DNA of 64,000 nucleotides from Nitratireductor soli (GCF_001050155.1 NZ_LFVY01000004.1:124001-188000), one strand, 5' to 3'. Shown: positions 24,401 to 32,417, counted from the stretch's first letter. The notes: a model not told the origin generated them from the letters alone. A program made the numbers and translations.

Positions 24401-26473
24401 GTGAAGCGCAACCGTCGCTGCGTCTGCGCGCACCGAGACCATGGCGCCCTTGGGTTGCTCCTGCATCAGCCGGCCACGCGCCGCCACCAGCTTCATCCCG
24501 TCCTCGAACGACATCACGCCGGAAAGTGCGGCGGCAACGAACTCGCCGACGCTGTGGCCGATCATCGCTGCCGGTTTGAGGCCCCGGCTCATCCAGAGGC
24601 GCGCCGTTGCGTACTCGACCAGAAACAGCGCCGGCTGGGCAATTTTCGTGTCGCGCAATGCCTCGGCGAGTTTCTCGTCGGGGCCGCCTTCACGGCGGAT
24701 GAAATCGCGCAGGTCGGCATCGATCAGCGGTTTGGCGAGTTCGGCGCCCTGGTCGATCCAGCGGGCGAATTCCGGCTCGGCGGCATGGAGCGCGCCGCCC
24801 ATGCCGACATATTGCGCGCCCTGGCCGGGAAACAGGAAGATGACCGGCGGCGGCGTTTCCTCGGCCCGGCCCGATATCGGCCGTTCGCTCGTCAGGCCGG
24901 TGATCGCCTCCTCGCGGCTTCGCGCGACGACCGCCGAACGCTGTAGGAAATCATGCCGGCCGGCTTGCAGCGTGTGCGCGACCGATGAGAGCGGTGCTGC
25001 GCCATTGCGCAATGCAGCGCCCAGGTTTTCGCGCATGGCGGTGAGCGCCGCTTCGTTGCGCGCCGACAAGGGCAGGATATGCACCGCGTTGCCATCATCC
25101 TCGGCAAGCGGGGCGGCGGGCGGGGCTTCCTCCAGCACCAGGTGCACATTCGTTCCGCCGACGCCGAACGAGCTGACGCCGGCGCGGCGCGGCGTTCCAT
25201 CCGTGTTCCAGTCGCTGAGCTGACGCGGAATGCTGAACGGGCTGTCGTCGAGGTCGATGTGCGGGTTCGGTGCGACGAAATTCGCCACGGGCGGAATCTG
25301 CCGGTGGCGCAGCACCAGCGCGGCCTTGATCAGCCCGGCGACGCCCGCGGCGGCGTCCAGATGACCAAAATTTCCCTTCACCGAGCCGAGCGCGCAAAAA
25401 CCCTTGTCCGCCACCGCGCCGAACGCCTTGGTCAGGCCGCTGAATTCGATCGGATCGCCAAGCGGTGTCGCCGTGCCATGGCATTCGACATAGCCGATCG
25501 TCGCCGGATCGATGCCGGCGCTGGCATGCGCCGCGGCAATGGCTTCGGACTGGCCTGAAACGCTTGGCGCGGTGTAGCCGACCTTGTCGGCGCCGTCATT
25601 GTTGACGCCATAGCCGCGGATGACGGCGTGGATCATGTCGCCGTCGCCGAGCACGTCTTCGAGCCGCTTGAGCAGCACAACGCCCGCCCCGCTGCCGAAC
25701 ACCGTGCCTGCCGCATCGGCGTCGAACGGCCGGCAGAATCCATCCGGCGAGACCATCCCGCCTTCCTGGTAGAGATAGCCGCGCTTTTGCGGAAAGGTGA
25801 TCGACACGCCGCCGGCCAGCGCCATGTCGCAGCCATAGGTCAAGAGGGTCTGGCAGGCTTGCGTGACGGCCAGCGCCGAGGTCGAGCAGGCCGACTGGAT
25901 GGTGAAGGCGGGACCGCGCAGGTTCAGCTTGTAGGCGACCCGCGTCGCCAGTGTGTCGTTGACCGAGCCGATCAGCTCCGAGAACATGCCGACCTGGTAG
26001 TTTGAGGTGAACTGCTCCACCTTGACCCGGTCGGACAGCACATTGTTGATCAGGTAGGTGCCCATCGCCGAACCGGCGAAGACGCCGATCGATGCCGGCG
26101 CGCGGAAGGGATCGCAGCCGGCGCCTTCCAGCGCTTCCCAGCATATCTCCAGAAACAACCGGAACTGGGGATCGATGAGCGCGGCCTCGCGCGGATACAT
26201 GCCGAAGAACTCGGCATCGAACAGGCCGACATCGTCGAGATGCGGCCGCGCCGCCACATAATCCTTCGACGCGCGCACCGCATCCTCGAAGGCATCGTCG
26301 ATTTCATCCGGCTGAAACCGGCGAAAGGCATGCCGTCCCTCGCGGATCATCTCCCAGAGTTCGTCTACGGAAGCCGCGCCGGGAAAACGGCCGGCCATGC
26401 CGATGATGGCAATGCTGCCGATCCCTTCGTCCAGGGCATCGGTCGCATCGTCGGGTCGCGCTTGCTCGGTCAT
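18494..26473 (-). CDS. Hybrid PKS-NRPS: KS - AT - ACP - aminotransferase - C - A(Gly-like) - PCP
   Basis: Protein of 2,659 aa from the ATG at 26473, overlapping the upstream stop. KS is at about 20-450 (C196 in QSACSTS, H332 in ECHGTA, H371 in NFGH). AT is at about 540-850 (S641 in GHSVGE; HAFHS at 737-741, malonyl-type). ACP is at about 935-1015 (S974 in LGFDSL). A Gln/Pro/Ala-rich linker follows. The class III aminotransferase is at about 1120-1570 (VFDEVVTGFR, K1415 in TYGKVLGGG). C is at about 1602-2030 (HHIVCDG, H1728). A is at about 2050-2540 (TSGSTGVPKG). PCP is at about 2555-2625 (S2591). No KR, DH, ER or epimerase is present. A-domain pocket residues by alignment with GrsA are D2246, I2247, L2250, Q2289, L2312, G2314, M2336, I2344, W2345 and K2533, one change from the recalled glycine code DILQLGLIWK. 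The order AT-ACP-AMT-C matches the beta-amino-acid-forming part of mycosubtilin/iturin synthases. Confidence 0.93.
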   Translation of the reverse strand: MTEQARPDDATDALDEGIGSIAIIGMAGRFPGAASVDELWEMIREGRHAFRRFQPDEIDDAFEDAVRASKDYVAARPHLDDVGLFDAEFFGMYPREAALIDPQFRLFLEICWEALEGAGCDPFRAPASIGVFAGSAMGTYLINNVLSDRVKVEQFTSNYQVGMFSELIGSVNDTLATRVAYKLNLRGPAFTIQSACSTSALAVTQACQTLLTYGCDMALAGGVSITFPQKRGYLYQEGGMVSPDGFCRPFDADAAGTVFGSGAGVVLLKRLEDVLGDGDMIHAVIRGYGVNNDGADKVGYTAPSVSGQSEAIAAAHASAGIDPATIGYVECHGTATPLGDPIEFSGLTKAFGAVADKGFCALGSVKGNFGHLDAAAGVAGLIKAALVLRHRQIPPVANFVAPNPHIDLDDSPFSIPRQLSDWNTDGTPRRAGVSSFGVGGTNVHLVLEEAPPAAPLAEDDGNAVHILPLSARNEAALTAMRENLGAALRNGAAPLSSVAHTLQAGRHDFLQRSAVVARSREEAITGLTSERPISGRAEETPPPVIFLFPGQGAQYVGMGGALHAAEPEFARWIDQGAELAKPLIDADLRDFIRREGGPDEKLAEALRDTKIAQPALFLVEYATARLWMSRGLKPAAMIGHSVGEFVAAALSGVMSFEDGMKLVAARGRLMQEQPKGAMVSVRADAATVALHLCDGVEIAAINAPKLSVISGPFEAMDATCAALDAAGVAYSRLHTSHAFHSAMMDEAARLLEDETSRVTYHPATIPYISCVTGDWQTDEQGAAPAYWARHCRDAVRFAGGLSTACQGSKPVLLETGPGRTLSVFCAQTLKREALAAIVQSLPEHDRAGLAQEVFAEAHARLWIAGCRFDWPDLPAEARRTVALPTYPFQRQLHWIDAPKPLRQANAATVAQAAVALPTTPTNGPVIMTATPAFPAADRPARLEAALTALLADLSGEELPDDAGGATFLELGFDSLFIGQFAQKVEKEYKVKLSFRELLSNIPTIQALARHLDAELPADAVQPAPETPATPPPPTPVAALAAPSTMTNGPTTAPAGIEALFQSQLQMAQQLFAQQMQTIQSLGGVPAAPMQAGVVAAAPTPPIATPPAGDQEKEIGGERIRLYKPGAQHADHEITREKRAFIADLIARYEAKNAKSKAFTETHRPRLADPRAASGFRAEWKEMVFPVVSDRSKGARIWDVDGNEYIDLVNGMGQTAFGHAPDFVVEAIIAQANSGFAIGPQTPLAGDVADLVSELTGHQRVTFCNTGSEAVMAAMRVARAVTGRERVVVFGNDYHGQFDEVLVKGRSRSGAHAALPIAAGIPPGSVSNMTVLSYGAPESLDWIRANADDIAAVIIEPVQSRHPELRPVDFVRELRAIATQGEFALVFDEVVTGFRVHPGGMQAIWGITGDLATYGKVLGGGMPIGVLAGDSRFMDALDGGGWSYGDDSVPMVAPTFFAGTFVRHPIVLAATKAVLEHIKGEGQALYDRVAARTEQLVGSLNDELARRGIASPIHGYKSWFVTDFGSADPLGALFYPHARLQGLHVQDGYPCFLTTQHSEEDFERIAAVFANSLDALQGAGILAPAHPVPVAAAAGAEPAPASAPLTEAQTEIWLAAQAGDEASCAFNESFNLALDGPLDEAAFRRAFALVIARHDALHIRFSRAGDRFDIIPDFTVDLPLRDVSADAEIEHIAAEEARTPFDLVNGPLVRAQMARLAADRHVLVFTAHHIVCDGWSVNVIVEELAAAYVALLKGEQPDLQPALSFAAYARERAGTTGATGETEAFWLGQFATLPDLADLPTDRPRPERRSFSGGTVTASIDKDTYKRLKKAGAKGGATMFSTLLAALQVMIARLSASDDIVVAVPSAGQSLLDGQNLVGHCVNLLPLRHAVDDNQSFDAHLRQTQQLVLKAFEHQDYTYGTLVRKLGVKRDPSRLPLTEIQFNLERMAKNLDFGGLEARVTPNPKAFSNFDMFLNMIESEDGIRIDVDYNGDVFDRQTIERWLGHFRTLASAIADHMTARIGTLPLLSQDETDWLVHQVNATEAEFDQERLVYDLFAERVAERPDAIAAQHGDASITYAELDARSWQLAHLIHEKVFIPGRRVAVALDRSIDMLVTLLAIMKSGHIYVPLDPEHPEARLRQTMEAARISAVVCASDRIAALAGADAVTIRLDTEEAAIAAQSPTPLERRTRHAASAAYIIFTSGSTGVPKGVEVPHRALVNFLTSMAREPGFTAEDTLIAVTTISFDIAGLELYLPLITGGKVVIADGAQVRDGFALVDLLKRSQATILQATPTLWQMLVEAGLENQPQLKMLCGGEPLPGELARTLIGIGDELWNMYGPTETTIWSSLARIDDAQAPITIGHPIANTQLFILDGQDRIAPVGVIGELNIGGEGLAVGYFENREQTRAAFRNVNIAGVPQRLYRTGDVGRRLPDGSLQLLGRRDNQIKLRGFRIELGEIETVIGKAEGVRQCAVVAARNTNGDRQLVCHFVAEKLDEPPSAERLTTHAKAHLPTHMVPGFWLEAKELPQTANGKLDRKALEALGLPRRQAAAPIRVQPRTPMEKKLSNIWSEVLEIGEIGIEDNLYALGADSLSIFRIAARMMDAGVPLEAKHLLRHPTIGELAICAEAESVSSANGTMPHVPSLKDYRNGARRVAGAGR

Positions 26474-28422
26474 CGCTGGCTCCGACGCAACTGGCTCATC
26501 CGCTTTCTTTGCATTTCGGCGCGCATACGGATGGCAGGCGCGGCAACCGTGTCGCCCGCTCTGGCGTCGAGAAAGCGCGCCAGGCTGCCGATGTTGGGAT
26601 GCTCGAACACGGCGACCACGTCGATTGCGCGGCCAAGCGCTTGTTCCAGCGCCGCATGGATGCGCATCAACTGCATCGACGTACCGCCGAGATCGAAGAA
26701 ATTCTGCTCCGCCCCGATGTCCTTCGCGCCAAGGACCTGTTCCCACAGCCCGGCGATGATCGCCACGGTTCCTTGCGCCCGTTCCGGTGCCTTGGCGGGG
26801 GAGGAGATGTCGGGCAGGGTGAGACGTGAACGATCCACCTTGCCGGCGGGATTCATTGGGAACGTGTCGAGGACGATCGCCTTGCTTGGAATCATATGCG
26901 CTGGAAGAACGGCTTTCAGGCTTGCCAGAACGGCCGCCGCAAACGGCAGTTCGCCGTCCAGGGCGGGCGCCTGCGGCTTGAGGAAAGCAACGATCCGCTT
27001 GGCGCTGCCGGACTGATGGCATTGGACGACGGCATCGGAAAGGCGCCCGTCGCGCCGCAGCGCCGCTTCGATCTCGTCCAGCTCGATGCGCTTGCCGTCG
27101 ATCTTGATCTGCCGGTCGCGGCGGCCCTTGAAGCGCAGCAGGCCATTCTCATCCATCACCGCGACGTCGCCGGTGAGATAGCAACGCATCGCTTCTCCCG
27201 CCGACGTGCGGATCGTCACGAAGCGTTCGGCCGTCAGTTCGGGCCGGTTCAGGTAGCCGATGGCGAGGCCGTCGCCGGAAACGGCTAGCTGCCCCTCGAC
27301 GCCGGCCGGCAGTTCTGCCAGCCCATCGTCGAGGATGTGGACGCGGCTGTGGGCGATGGAATGGCCGATCGGCATGTCAGCATCGGCGAAATCCGTTGAG
27401 ACCGCGAAGGCCGAGGCCATCACCGTGACTTCGGTCGGGCCGTAGGCGTTGGTCAGGATGCAGCCCGGATGCGTTCTGAGAAAGCGTTTCGCATGATCGA
27501 CGGACGCCACCTCGCCACCAAACAGGACATGCCGCAGCGAGGACAGCCGCGGCCCGTGATGGTCGACGAGGAGATGAAACAGCCCGGTGGTGAGCAGCAT
27601 GACCGAGACGGAATTGTCGGCGATCACCTGCGTGATGCGCGGCAGCGAAAGCGTGCGCTCGCCAATGCCCACCAGCCGGCATCCATTGAGCAGCGCGCCC
27701 CAGATTTCGAAGGTGGCGGCATCGAAGGAGATCGTCGCCGTGTGCAGCACGACGTCGTCCGGGTGAAAGTGGATGTAGTTCTGCGCCCGTACCAGGCGCA
27801 CAATGCCGCGATGCGGAATGACGACGCCCTTCGGGCGGCCGGTCGAGCCGGACGTGTACATGATGTAGGCCGCATCGCCGCCATCGGTGGCAATGTCGGG
27901 CGCCGGCGCGTCCACATCCGGCAGAGCGGCAAGCGCGGCATCGAGATCCACCTGGCGGCAATGATCGGTGGCCGCCGGCGGCAGGATATCCGCGTTGCCG
28001 CGCTCGGTCAGGATGACACGCGGCGCGCAATCGCCGATCATGTAGGCAAGATGCTCGGCCGGATAGGCGGGATCGAAGGGCGCGTAGGCCGCGCCTGCCT
28101 TGAGGATCGCCAGCTTGGCGATCAGGGTCTTCAGCGCTCGTGGCAGCAACAGGCCGACAATATCGCCTTTCACCACGCCGAGCCGCATCAGCTCATGCGC
28201 CAGGAGCGATGACTGCCGGTCGAGCTCGCCATAGGTGAGACGGAGATCGTCGAACTGGATGGCGATGGCGTCCGGCTGTTCGAGCGCCATCTGCGCAACG
28301 ATGCCGTGTAGCGTTGCGTTGCGATCGTAACCTCTGGGTGCTTTCTGGGGCGCTTCGGTGCCGGAGAGGTGACGTGGTGATGGTTCACTCGAAAAGTCCG
28401 ACTGCCGCTGCGTCCTGTTCAT
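26470..28422 (-). CDS. NRPS loading protein: A(Leu-like) - PCP
   Basis: Protein of 650 aa from the ATG at 28422; a GTG at 28545 would add 41 residues, and neither start has a strong binding site. The adenylation domain shows YIMYTSGSTGRPKGVV, NAYGPTEVTV, YLTGDVA, FKGRRDRQIKIDGKRIE and the catalytic lysine in NPAGKVDR. A carrier follows with DLGGTSMQLMRIH (Ser of GGTS). There is no condensation domain, so this is the starter module. Pocket residues aligned with GrsA read D-A-F-L-L-G-A-V-M-K, which matches 8 of 10 positions of the leucine code DAWLYGAVMK as I recall it; leucine or another branched residue is the best guess. The basic C-terminal tail (MQRKRMSQLRRSQR) could be a docking segment for the KS of the next protein, whose start overlaps by 4 bp. 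Confidence 0.88.
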   Translation of the reverse strand: MNRTQRQSDFSSEPSPRHLSGTEAPQKAPRGYDRNATLHGIVAQMALEQPDAIAIQFDDLRLTYGELDRQSSLLAHELMRLGVVKGDIVGLLLPRALKTLIAKLAILKAGAAYAPFDPAYPAEHLAYMIGDCAPRVILTERGNADILPPAATDHCRQVDLDAALAALPDVDAPAPDIATDGGDAAYIMYTSGSTGRPKGVVIPHRGIVRLVRAQNYIHFHPDDVVLHTATISFDAATFEIWGALLNGCRLVGIGERTLSLPRITQVIADNSVSVMLLTTGLFHLLVDHHGPRLSSLRHVLFGGEVASVDHAKRFLRTHPGCILTNAYGPTEVTVMASAFAVSTDFADADMPIGHSIAHSRVHILDDGLAELPAGVEGQLAVSGDGLAIGYLNRPELTAERFVTIRTSAGEAMRCYLTGDVAVMDENGLLRFKGRRDRQIKIDGKRIELDEIEAALRRDGRLSDAVVQCHQSGSAKRIVAFLKPQAPALDGELPFAAAVLASLKAVLPAHMIPSKAIVLDTFPMNPAGKVDRSRLTLPDISSPAKAPERAQGTVAIIAGLWEQVLGAKDIGAEQNFFDLGGTSMQLMRIHAALEQALGRAIDVVAVFEHPNIGSLARFLDARAGDTVAAPAIRMRAEMQRKRMSQLRRSQR

Positions 28423-28682
28423 GCCGAGGTCCCACCCGAAACGTGATCCGCGCCTGTCTTTGAAGTATTTGAAAATGTTGCCATTTTCTGGATGAAGCGC
28501 GGGGAGGTCAATGGCTTCCCATGCCTTGTGCAGGAAGGATTTCACGCGCCTGCGAAAAGAAACAGATGGCCATGTGGATGAGGCGGCTTTCCCCCCGACG
28601 GCCTATCCCTGCACGGCCCTAGCCCATTCGGCGAGACCAGCTTTGCGGTGGTCGACCGCCCTATCCCAAAGCATTAGAGAAA

Positions 28683-28706
28683 GCCCGCGGGCGGCTCGGG
28701 GCGGGC
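28683..28706 (-). terminator. Possible terminator of the GH16 gene
   Basis: On the minus strand, just after the GH16 stop, GCCCGC and GCGGGC can pair around a 12-base loop and are followed by TTTCTCT. The stem is only 6 bp but all G/C. It would also separate this transcript from the NRPS operon that begins just downstream on the same strand. Confidence 0.4.
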
Positions 28707-28709
28707 CAG

Positions 28710-29525
28710 TCAGTCGAGGCGGTAGGCGCGCACGTAATCGACGAACATGTGGGACGGGTCCGGCGCCTCTTCCTTCGTCGCGCCATCGACCAGCGCCAGG
28801 TTGAGAAGAATGTAGAGCGGTTGCCGGTGTTCCGGCTGCGTCTCGGTTTTCCAGACGAAGGCGCGGTTGAAATAGATGCGGATCCAGTCGCGGTCGACCC
28901 TGACGCCGTAGGTGTGAAACTCGCCGGGCTTGGCCGCTTCGGAGCCCGTGCCGAACACCTCGTTGCGGTTGTACTGCGACGTGTGCCGCCCATCGCGATG
29001 CCACACATGCACGACCGAGGAGTATCCGCCCGGCTTGTCGCCGTAATACTCGAGAACATCGATCTCGGCGGTCGCCTTGGAGCGGTCTTTGCCGATCAGC
29101 CAGAATGCCGGCCACACGCCCGGCCCCTCGGGGAGGCGCGCGCGCATCTCGAAGTATCCATATTGCTGGGCAAACCCATCGCCCTTCGGGTCGACCGAGG
29201 CAAGCAGGCCGGATTGCCATTCGCCCTCCTTGTCGCGCCGCGCCTCGATGCGCAGCACACCGTCCTCGACACGGAACGGGAAGCCCTCGTGCGGGTTGGC
29301 GAAGCGCGCGCCGCCAAAATCCCCCGACCAGGGCGTGTGGGCGATCCAGCGCGTGCCCGGCCCCCAGGCGGAGACGTCGAGCGTGGTGAAATCCTCGTCG
29401 AAGGAGAGCGACATCTGCTCGAGATTGAGCCGGTCCTGCGGTGCTTCCGCGGCCTTTGGCGGGCTGAGCGCGGTCAGAAGAAAAAGGGCGGCAAGAGTAA
29501 TGCCAGCCGCGACGATGCGGCGCAT
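28710..29525 (-). CDS. Secreted glycoside hydrolase family 16
   Basis: Protein of 271 aa from the ATG at 29525, which begins a signal peptide (MRRIVAAGITLAALFLLTAL, cleavage near AAEA). The beta-jelly-roll of GH16 is recognisable from YGYFEMRARLPEGPGVWPAFW and from the catalytic EIDVLE motif, E154, D156 and E159 (nucleophile and acid/base glutamates). The end has FVDYVRAYRL. Family role: endo-cleavage of beta-1,3/1,4-glucans or galactans. In rhizobia ExoK/ExsH-type GH16 enzymes trim succinoglycan. Being among exopolysaccharide genes, it most likely shortens the nascent polymer outside the cell. It diverges from the Wzy-like gene. Confidence 0.88.
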   Translation of the reverse strand: MRRIVAAGITLAALFLLTALSPPKAAEAPQDRLNLEQMSLSFDEDFTTLDVSAWGPGTRWIAHTPWSGDFGGARFANPHEGFPFRVEDGVLRIEARRDKEGEWQSGLLASVDPKGDGFAQQYGYFEMRARLPEGPGVWPAFWLIGKDRSKATAEIDVLEYYGDKPGGYSSVVHVWHRDGRHTSQYNRNEVFGTGSEAAKPGEFHTYGVRVDRDWIRIYFNRAFVWKTETQPEHRQPLYILLNLALVDGATKEEAPDPSHMFVDYVRAYRLD

Positions 29526-29742
29526 CGCACCCGAATGCCCGGGCTGGCCGTTAACAGGAATACAGGCCAAGGCCACCTCCTGAAACGACCATACCATGCG
29601 CCTTGCAGAGGATGAATTCGTCCAACATGCCCGCCATTAGTCCTTAAGGTGTATCCGTGGGTGGAACGACGCTCCCACCGCACCGTGCTAGCGTTTGCCA
29701 TGCCAATGCCACGAAGACGTTGACAGGGAGCGCCGAAACGCC

Positions 29743-31152
29743 ATGCGCATCGAGTTGCTGGGCATTGTCGCGATGATCCTGGGGGCGGTGACGCTGATGG
29801 CGCCGATGCGCTGGGCCTTCCATGTCATCGTTTTCTCGACGCTGTTCGGTGCCGCCGCTGCTCTCAGCCTGCCGAGCCTCGGCGGCGCGTCCGTTCTGGT
29901 GCCGAGCCTGCTCCTCGCCTTCTATTGCCTGCGCCTTTTCAAGGCCTTTGGCGAAAGGCCGGTGCTGGCTTCGGTGACAGGCACATCCGCTGGATTCTGG
30001 CTGCTTCTTCTGACGGTTTATGCCGTTCTGACGGCTGTATTCCTACCGCGCCTGCTGGCGGGCGAGACCGAGACCATGACGGTTCTGCGCTCGCCCTTCG
30101 GCCGCAGCGCCATCAACCTGGTCCCCTTGTCGTTCTCGACCAACAACATCACCCAGTCGGTCTACGCGCTGGGAGGCCTGTTCTGTTTCGCCTTCACTTT
30201 CGCGTATTTGCGGCGCGGCGGCGCTTCATCCGATCTCGTCAAGGCGATGTTCATCGTTGGAGCGCTCAACCTCGTCTTCGCGCTGCTCGATGTGGTGACC
30301 TATTATTCAGGCACGGCCTATCTCTTCGATTTCATCCGCACGGCGAACTACGCCCTGCTGACCGGCTCGGAGAAAGCCGGCTTCAAGCGCATTTCCGGCA
30401 CGTTTCCCGAAGCCTCGGCCTTCGCCGGCTACACCATCGTCCTGTTTGCATTCATTGCCAGCCTCTGGCTCGATCGGGTTCGGCCGCTTTCCACCGGCAT
30501 ACTCGGCGGCCTCCTCTTGCTGGCTTTGCTCTTGTCCACGTCGAGCACAGCGCTGGTCAGCCTTGCCGTGGTGCTGGTGTTCCTTTTCGCCAGGTCCGTG
30601 CCGGCGTCGACCGGACCCCACCCCGTCAGTCGCCCGGCATTCCTGATGAGCGTTGTTGTGCTGGTGCCGCTTGTCTTCCTGTTGTGTGTCGTGATGGCTC
30701 CGGGTCTGGTGCAGGAGATTCAATCGTTTCTCGACGAAATGCTGTTTTCGAAGCTCGACAGCCAGTCCGGTCGCGAACGGTTCATGTGGAATGCCGTGGC
30801 GTTCCAGGTCTTCCAGGACACATGGGGCCTGGGCGCCGGTCTCGGCAGCGCGCGCGCGTCAAGTTATGCACTGGTCCTGTTGTCGAATGTCGGCATTGTG
30901 GGCGCGGCCCTGTTTGTCCTGTTCATCGGCTCGCTCCTCCTCCAGCGCGGCGGCAAGGGCGCTTTCGAGACGGCTACTGTCCGCGCTGCCAAGGCTGGTC
31001 TGGTGGCCGGGCTGTGTGAGGCGATGGTCTCCGGCACGGTCTATGATCTGGGTCTTTTGTTCTATGTGCTGGCCGGTGCAATCGCATCGTTCGGGCGGCA
31101 GCCCGTCTTTTCCGGCGCGGGGCCAACCGCAAAGGCGGAGGCAGCACAGTGA
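29743..31152 (+). CDS. Wzy/O-antigen ligase-type polysaccharide polymerase
   Basis: Protein of 469 aa from the ATG at 29743 (TTGACAGGGAGCG upstream gives GGGAG spaced 9-10). It has about 10-12 hydrophobic helices, a large periplasmic loop roughly 225-240 and 330-350 with RISGTFPEASAFAGY, and a later ERFMWNAVAFQVFQDTWGLGAGLGSARASS block. The pattern RxxGxFxepsxfA ... W GxGxGs is what O-antigen ligase/Wzy (PF04932-like) proteins show. Role: joining repeat units on the periplasmic side. The stop overlaps the GTG of the pyruvyltransferase gene, so the two are coupled. Confidence 0.8.
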   Translation: MRIELLGIVAMILGAVTLMAPMRWAFHVIVFSTLFGAAAALSLPSLGGASVLVPSLLLAFYCLRLFKAFGERPVLASVTGTSAGFWLLLLTVYAVLTAVFLPRLLAGETETMTVLRSPFGRSAINLVPLSFSTNNITQSVYALGGLFCFAFTFAYLRRGGASSDLVKAMFIVGALNLVFALLDVVTYYSGTAYLFDFIRTANYALLTGSEKAGFKRISGTFPEASAFAGYTIVLFAFIASLWLDRVRPLSTGILGGLLLLALLLSTSSTALVSLAVVLVFLFARSVPASTGPHPVSRPAFLMSVVVLVPLVFLLCVVMAPGLVQEIQSFLDEMLFSKLDSQSGRERFMWNAVAFQVFQDTWGLGAGLGSARASSYALVLLSNVGIVGAALFVLFIGSLLLQRGGKGAFETATVRAAKAGLVAGLCEAMVSGTVYDLGLLFYVLAGAIASFGRQPVFSGAGPTAKAEAAQ

Positions 31153-32363
31153 AAGTGCTGGTCTTCAACGTCCGTTACAGCCCCAATCTGGGAGACGGGA
31201 TCCTCGCTTTATGCCTGGAGAACGCCTTGCGCCGCGCAGCGCCCGAACTGACGGTGGAAACCATCGACCTTGCCGGTCGTGAAACCTACGATGGGGCCGG
31301 CGATAGGCGCCGGCTGGCCTTGACGATGCTCGGATGGCTGCCCTCCGGCATACGCCGCCTGCTCGTTGAGCGGGCGCTTGCTCGCCGCCTGGACCTCCTG
31401 AAAAAAGCGTGGTTGCCGCGCATCGCGGCGGCCGATGCGGTGGTGATCGGCGGCGGCAATCTGTTCCAGGACGACGACCTCAACTTTCCGCTGAAGGTCG
31501 GCGCGGTTCTCGAATGCGCGCGACAGGTGCGACGACCGGTCGGCGTGTTCGCCGTCGGTGTCGGCGGGCACTGGTCGAAGCGCGCGCAAACGCTGTTCGG
31601 CCAGATCCGGGCATGCAAAGTGTTTCACCTCTCGGTGCGCGACAAGGCGGCCGGCGACAATTGGCGGCGCCATTTTGACGGCTGGCGCTCGGCGAAAATT
31701 CTTCCCGACCCTGGCCTGCTGGCGCGCGACCTGATCGCCGCGCCGCAGCCGGGCGGTGGGCGGGGGGCGCCGATGATCGGCATCTGCGTCACCCATCCGG
31801 TGATCTTGCGCCGTCACAGCGAGGGCGGTCGTGGGTCCATCCCGCTGTTGAAGGCCGCGCAATATGGCGCGCTGGTCCGCTGGCTTTCGAAAGCCGGTTG
31901 CCGCGTCACCTTGTTCACCAATGGCGCGACCGAGGATCAGCGCTTCCTGGAAAGCATCGCCAGGAAACTGCCGGCCGGCGCAGCCAGGCTGCCTGGACTG
32001 ACCGTTGCGCCGCCGCCGCGCACGCCGGAGGATCTCGTGGCTTTGATCGGCACGTTCGACGCGGTCGCCGCGCACCGGCTGCATGCTTGCATTGTCGCCT
32101 ACGCGCTGGCGGTGCCGCATGTCGGCTTCGGATGGGACCGGAAGGTCGAGAGCTTCTTTCGCGCCGTCGGCCGCGAGCGGTTCTTTCTGTCGGGCAAGGG
32201 TGTGGGCGTCGAGCAGATCGGCGGGTGCATTCTGGCTGCCATGCGCGACGGCATTGCGGAAGAGGCCCATGCCCGGCATTTCATCGAGGCGCGCGCCGCC
32301 GTGGCGCTGCTCGCGCGCGACCTGGCCGCTGCCGTTGAGCCTGCGTTTGTCGAACAGGTCTAG
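31149..32363 (+). CDS. Polysaccharide pyruvyl transferase family protein
   Basis: Protein of 404 aa starting at GTG 31149, overlapping the previous stop (GTGA). It shows the family pattern: VRYSPNLGDGILALCLENAL at the start, ADAVVIGGGNLFQDDDLNFPL near 95-115, and late FDAVAAHRLHACIVAYALAVPHVGFGWDRKVESF. These are the GT-B-like features of the CsaB/ExoV/WcaK pyruvyltransferase superfamily. Known role: addition of ketal-linked pyruvate from phosphoenolpyruvate to a sugar of the repeat unit, giving the polymer acidic groups. Some members of this superfamily do other things, so the substrate is inferred from context. Confidence 0.82.
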   Translation: MKVLVFNVRYSPNLGDGILALCLENALRRAAPELTVETIDLAGRETYDGAGDRRRLALTMLGWLPSGIRRLLVERALARRLDLLKKAWLPRIAAADAVVIGGGNLFQDDDLNFPLKVGAVLECARQVRRPVGVFAVGVGGHWSKRAQTLFGQIRACKVFHLSVRDKAAGDNWRRHFDGWRSAKILPDPGLLARDLIAAPQPGGGRGAPMIGICVTHPVILRRHSEGGRGSIPLLKAAQYGALVRWLSKAGCRVTLFTNGATEDQRFLESIARKLPAGAARLPGLTVAPPPRTPEDLVALIGTFDAVAAHRLHACIVAYALAVPHVGFGWDRKVESFFRAVGRERFFLSGKGVGVEQIGGCILAAMRDGIAEEAHARHFIEARAAVALLARDLAAAVEPAFVEQV

Positions 32364-32377
32364 ATGTGAGCTTTCGC

Positions 32378-32417
32378 TCGTCATCCCGGCCGACCGCAGG
32401 GAGAGCTGGGATGACGA
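32378..32417. repeat. Intergenic hairpin between convergent genes
   Basis: TCGTCATCCC at 32378-32387 is matched exactly by GGGATGACGA at 32408-32417, a 10-bp stem with a 20-base spacer. It lies between the pyruvyltransferase stop and the IalB-family stop. No T-run follows on either strand. It resembles a dispersed intergenic palindrome and may double as a transcription barrier between the convergent genes. Confidence 0.45.
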
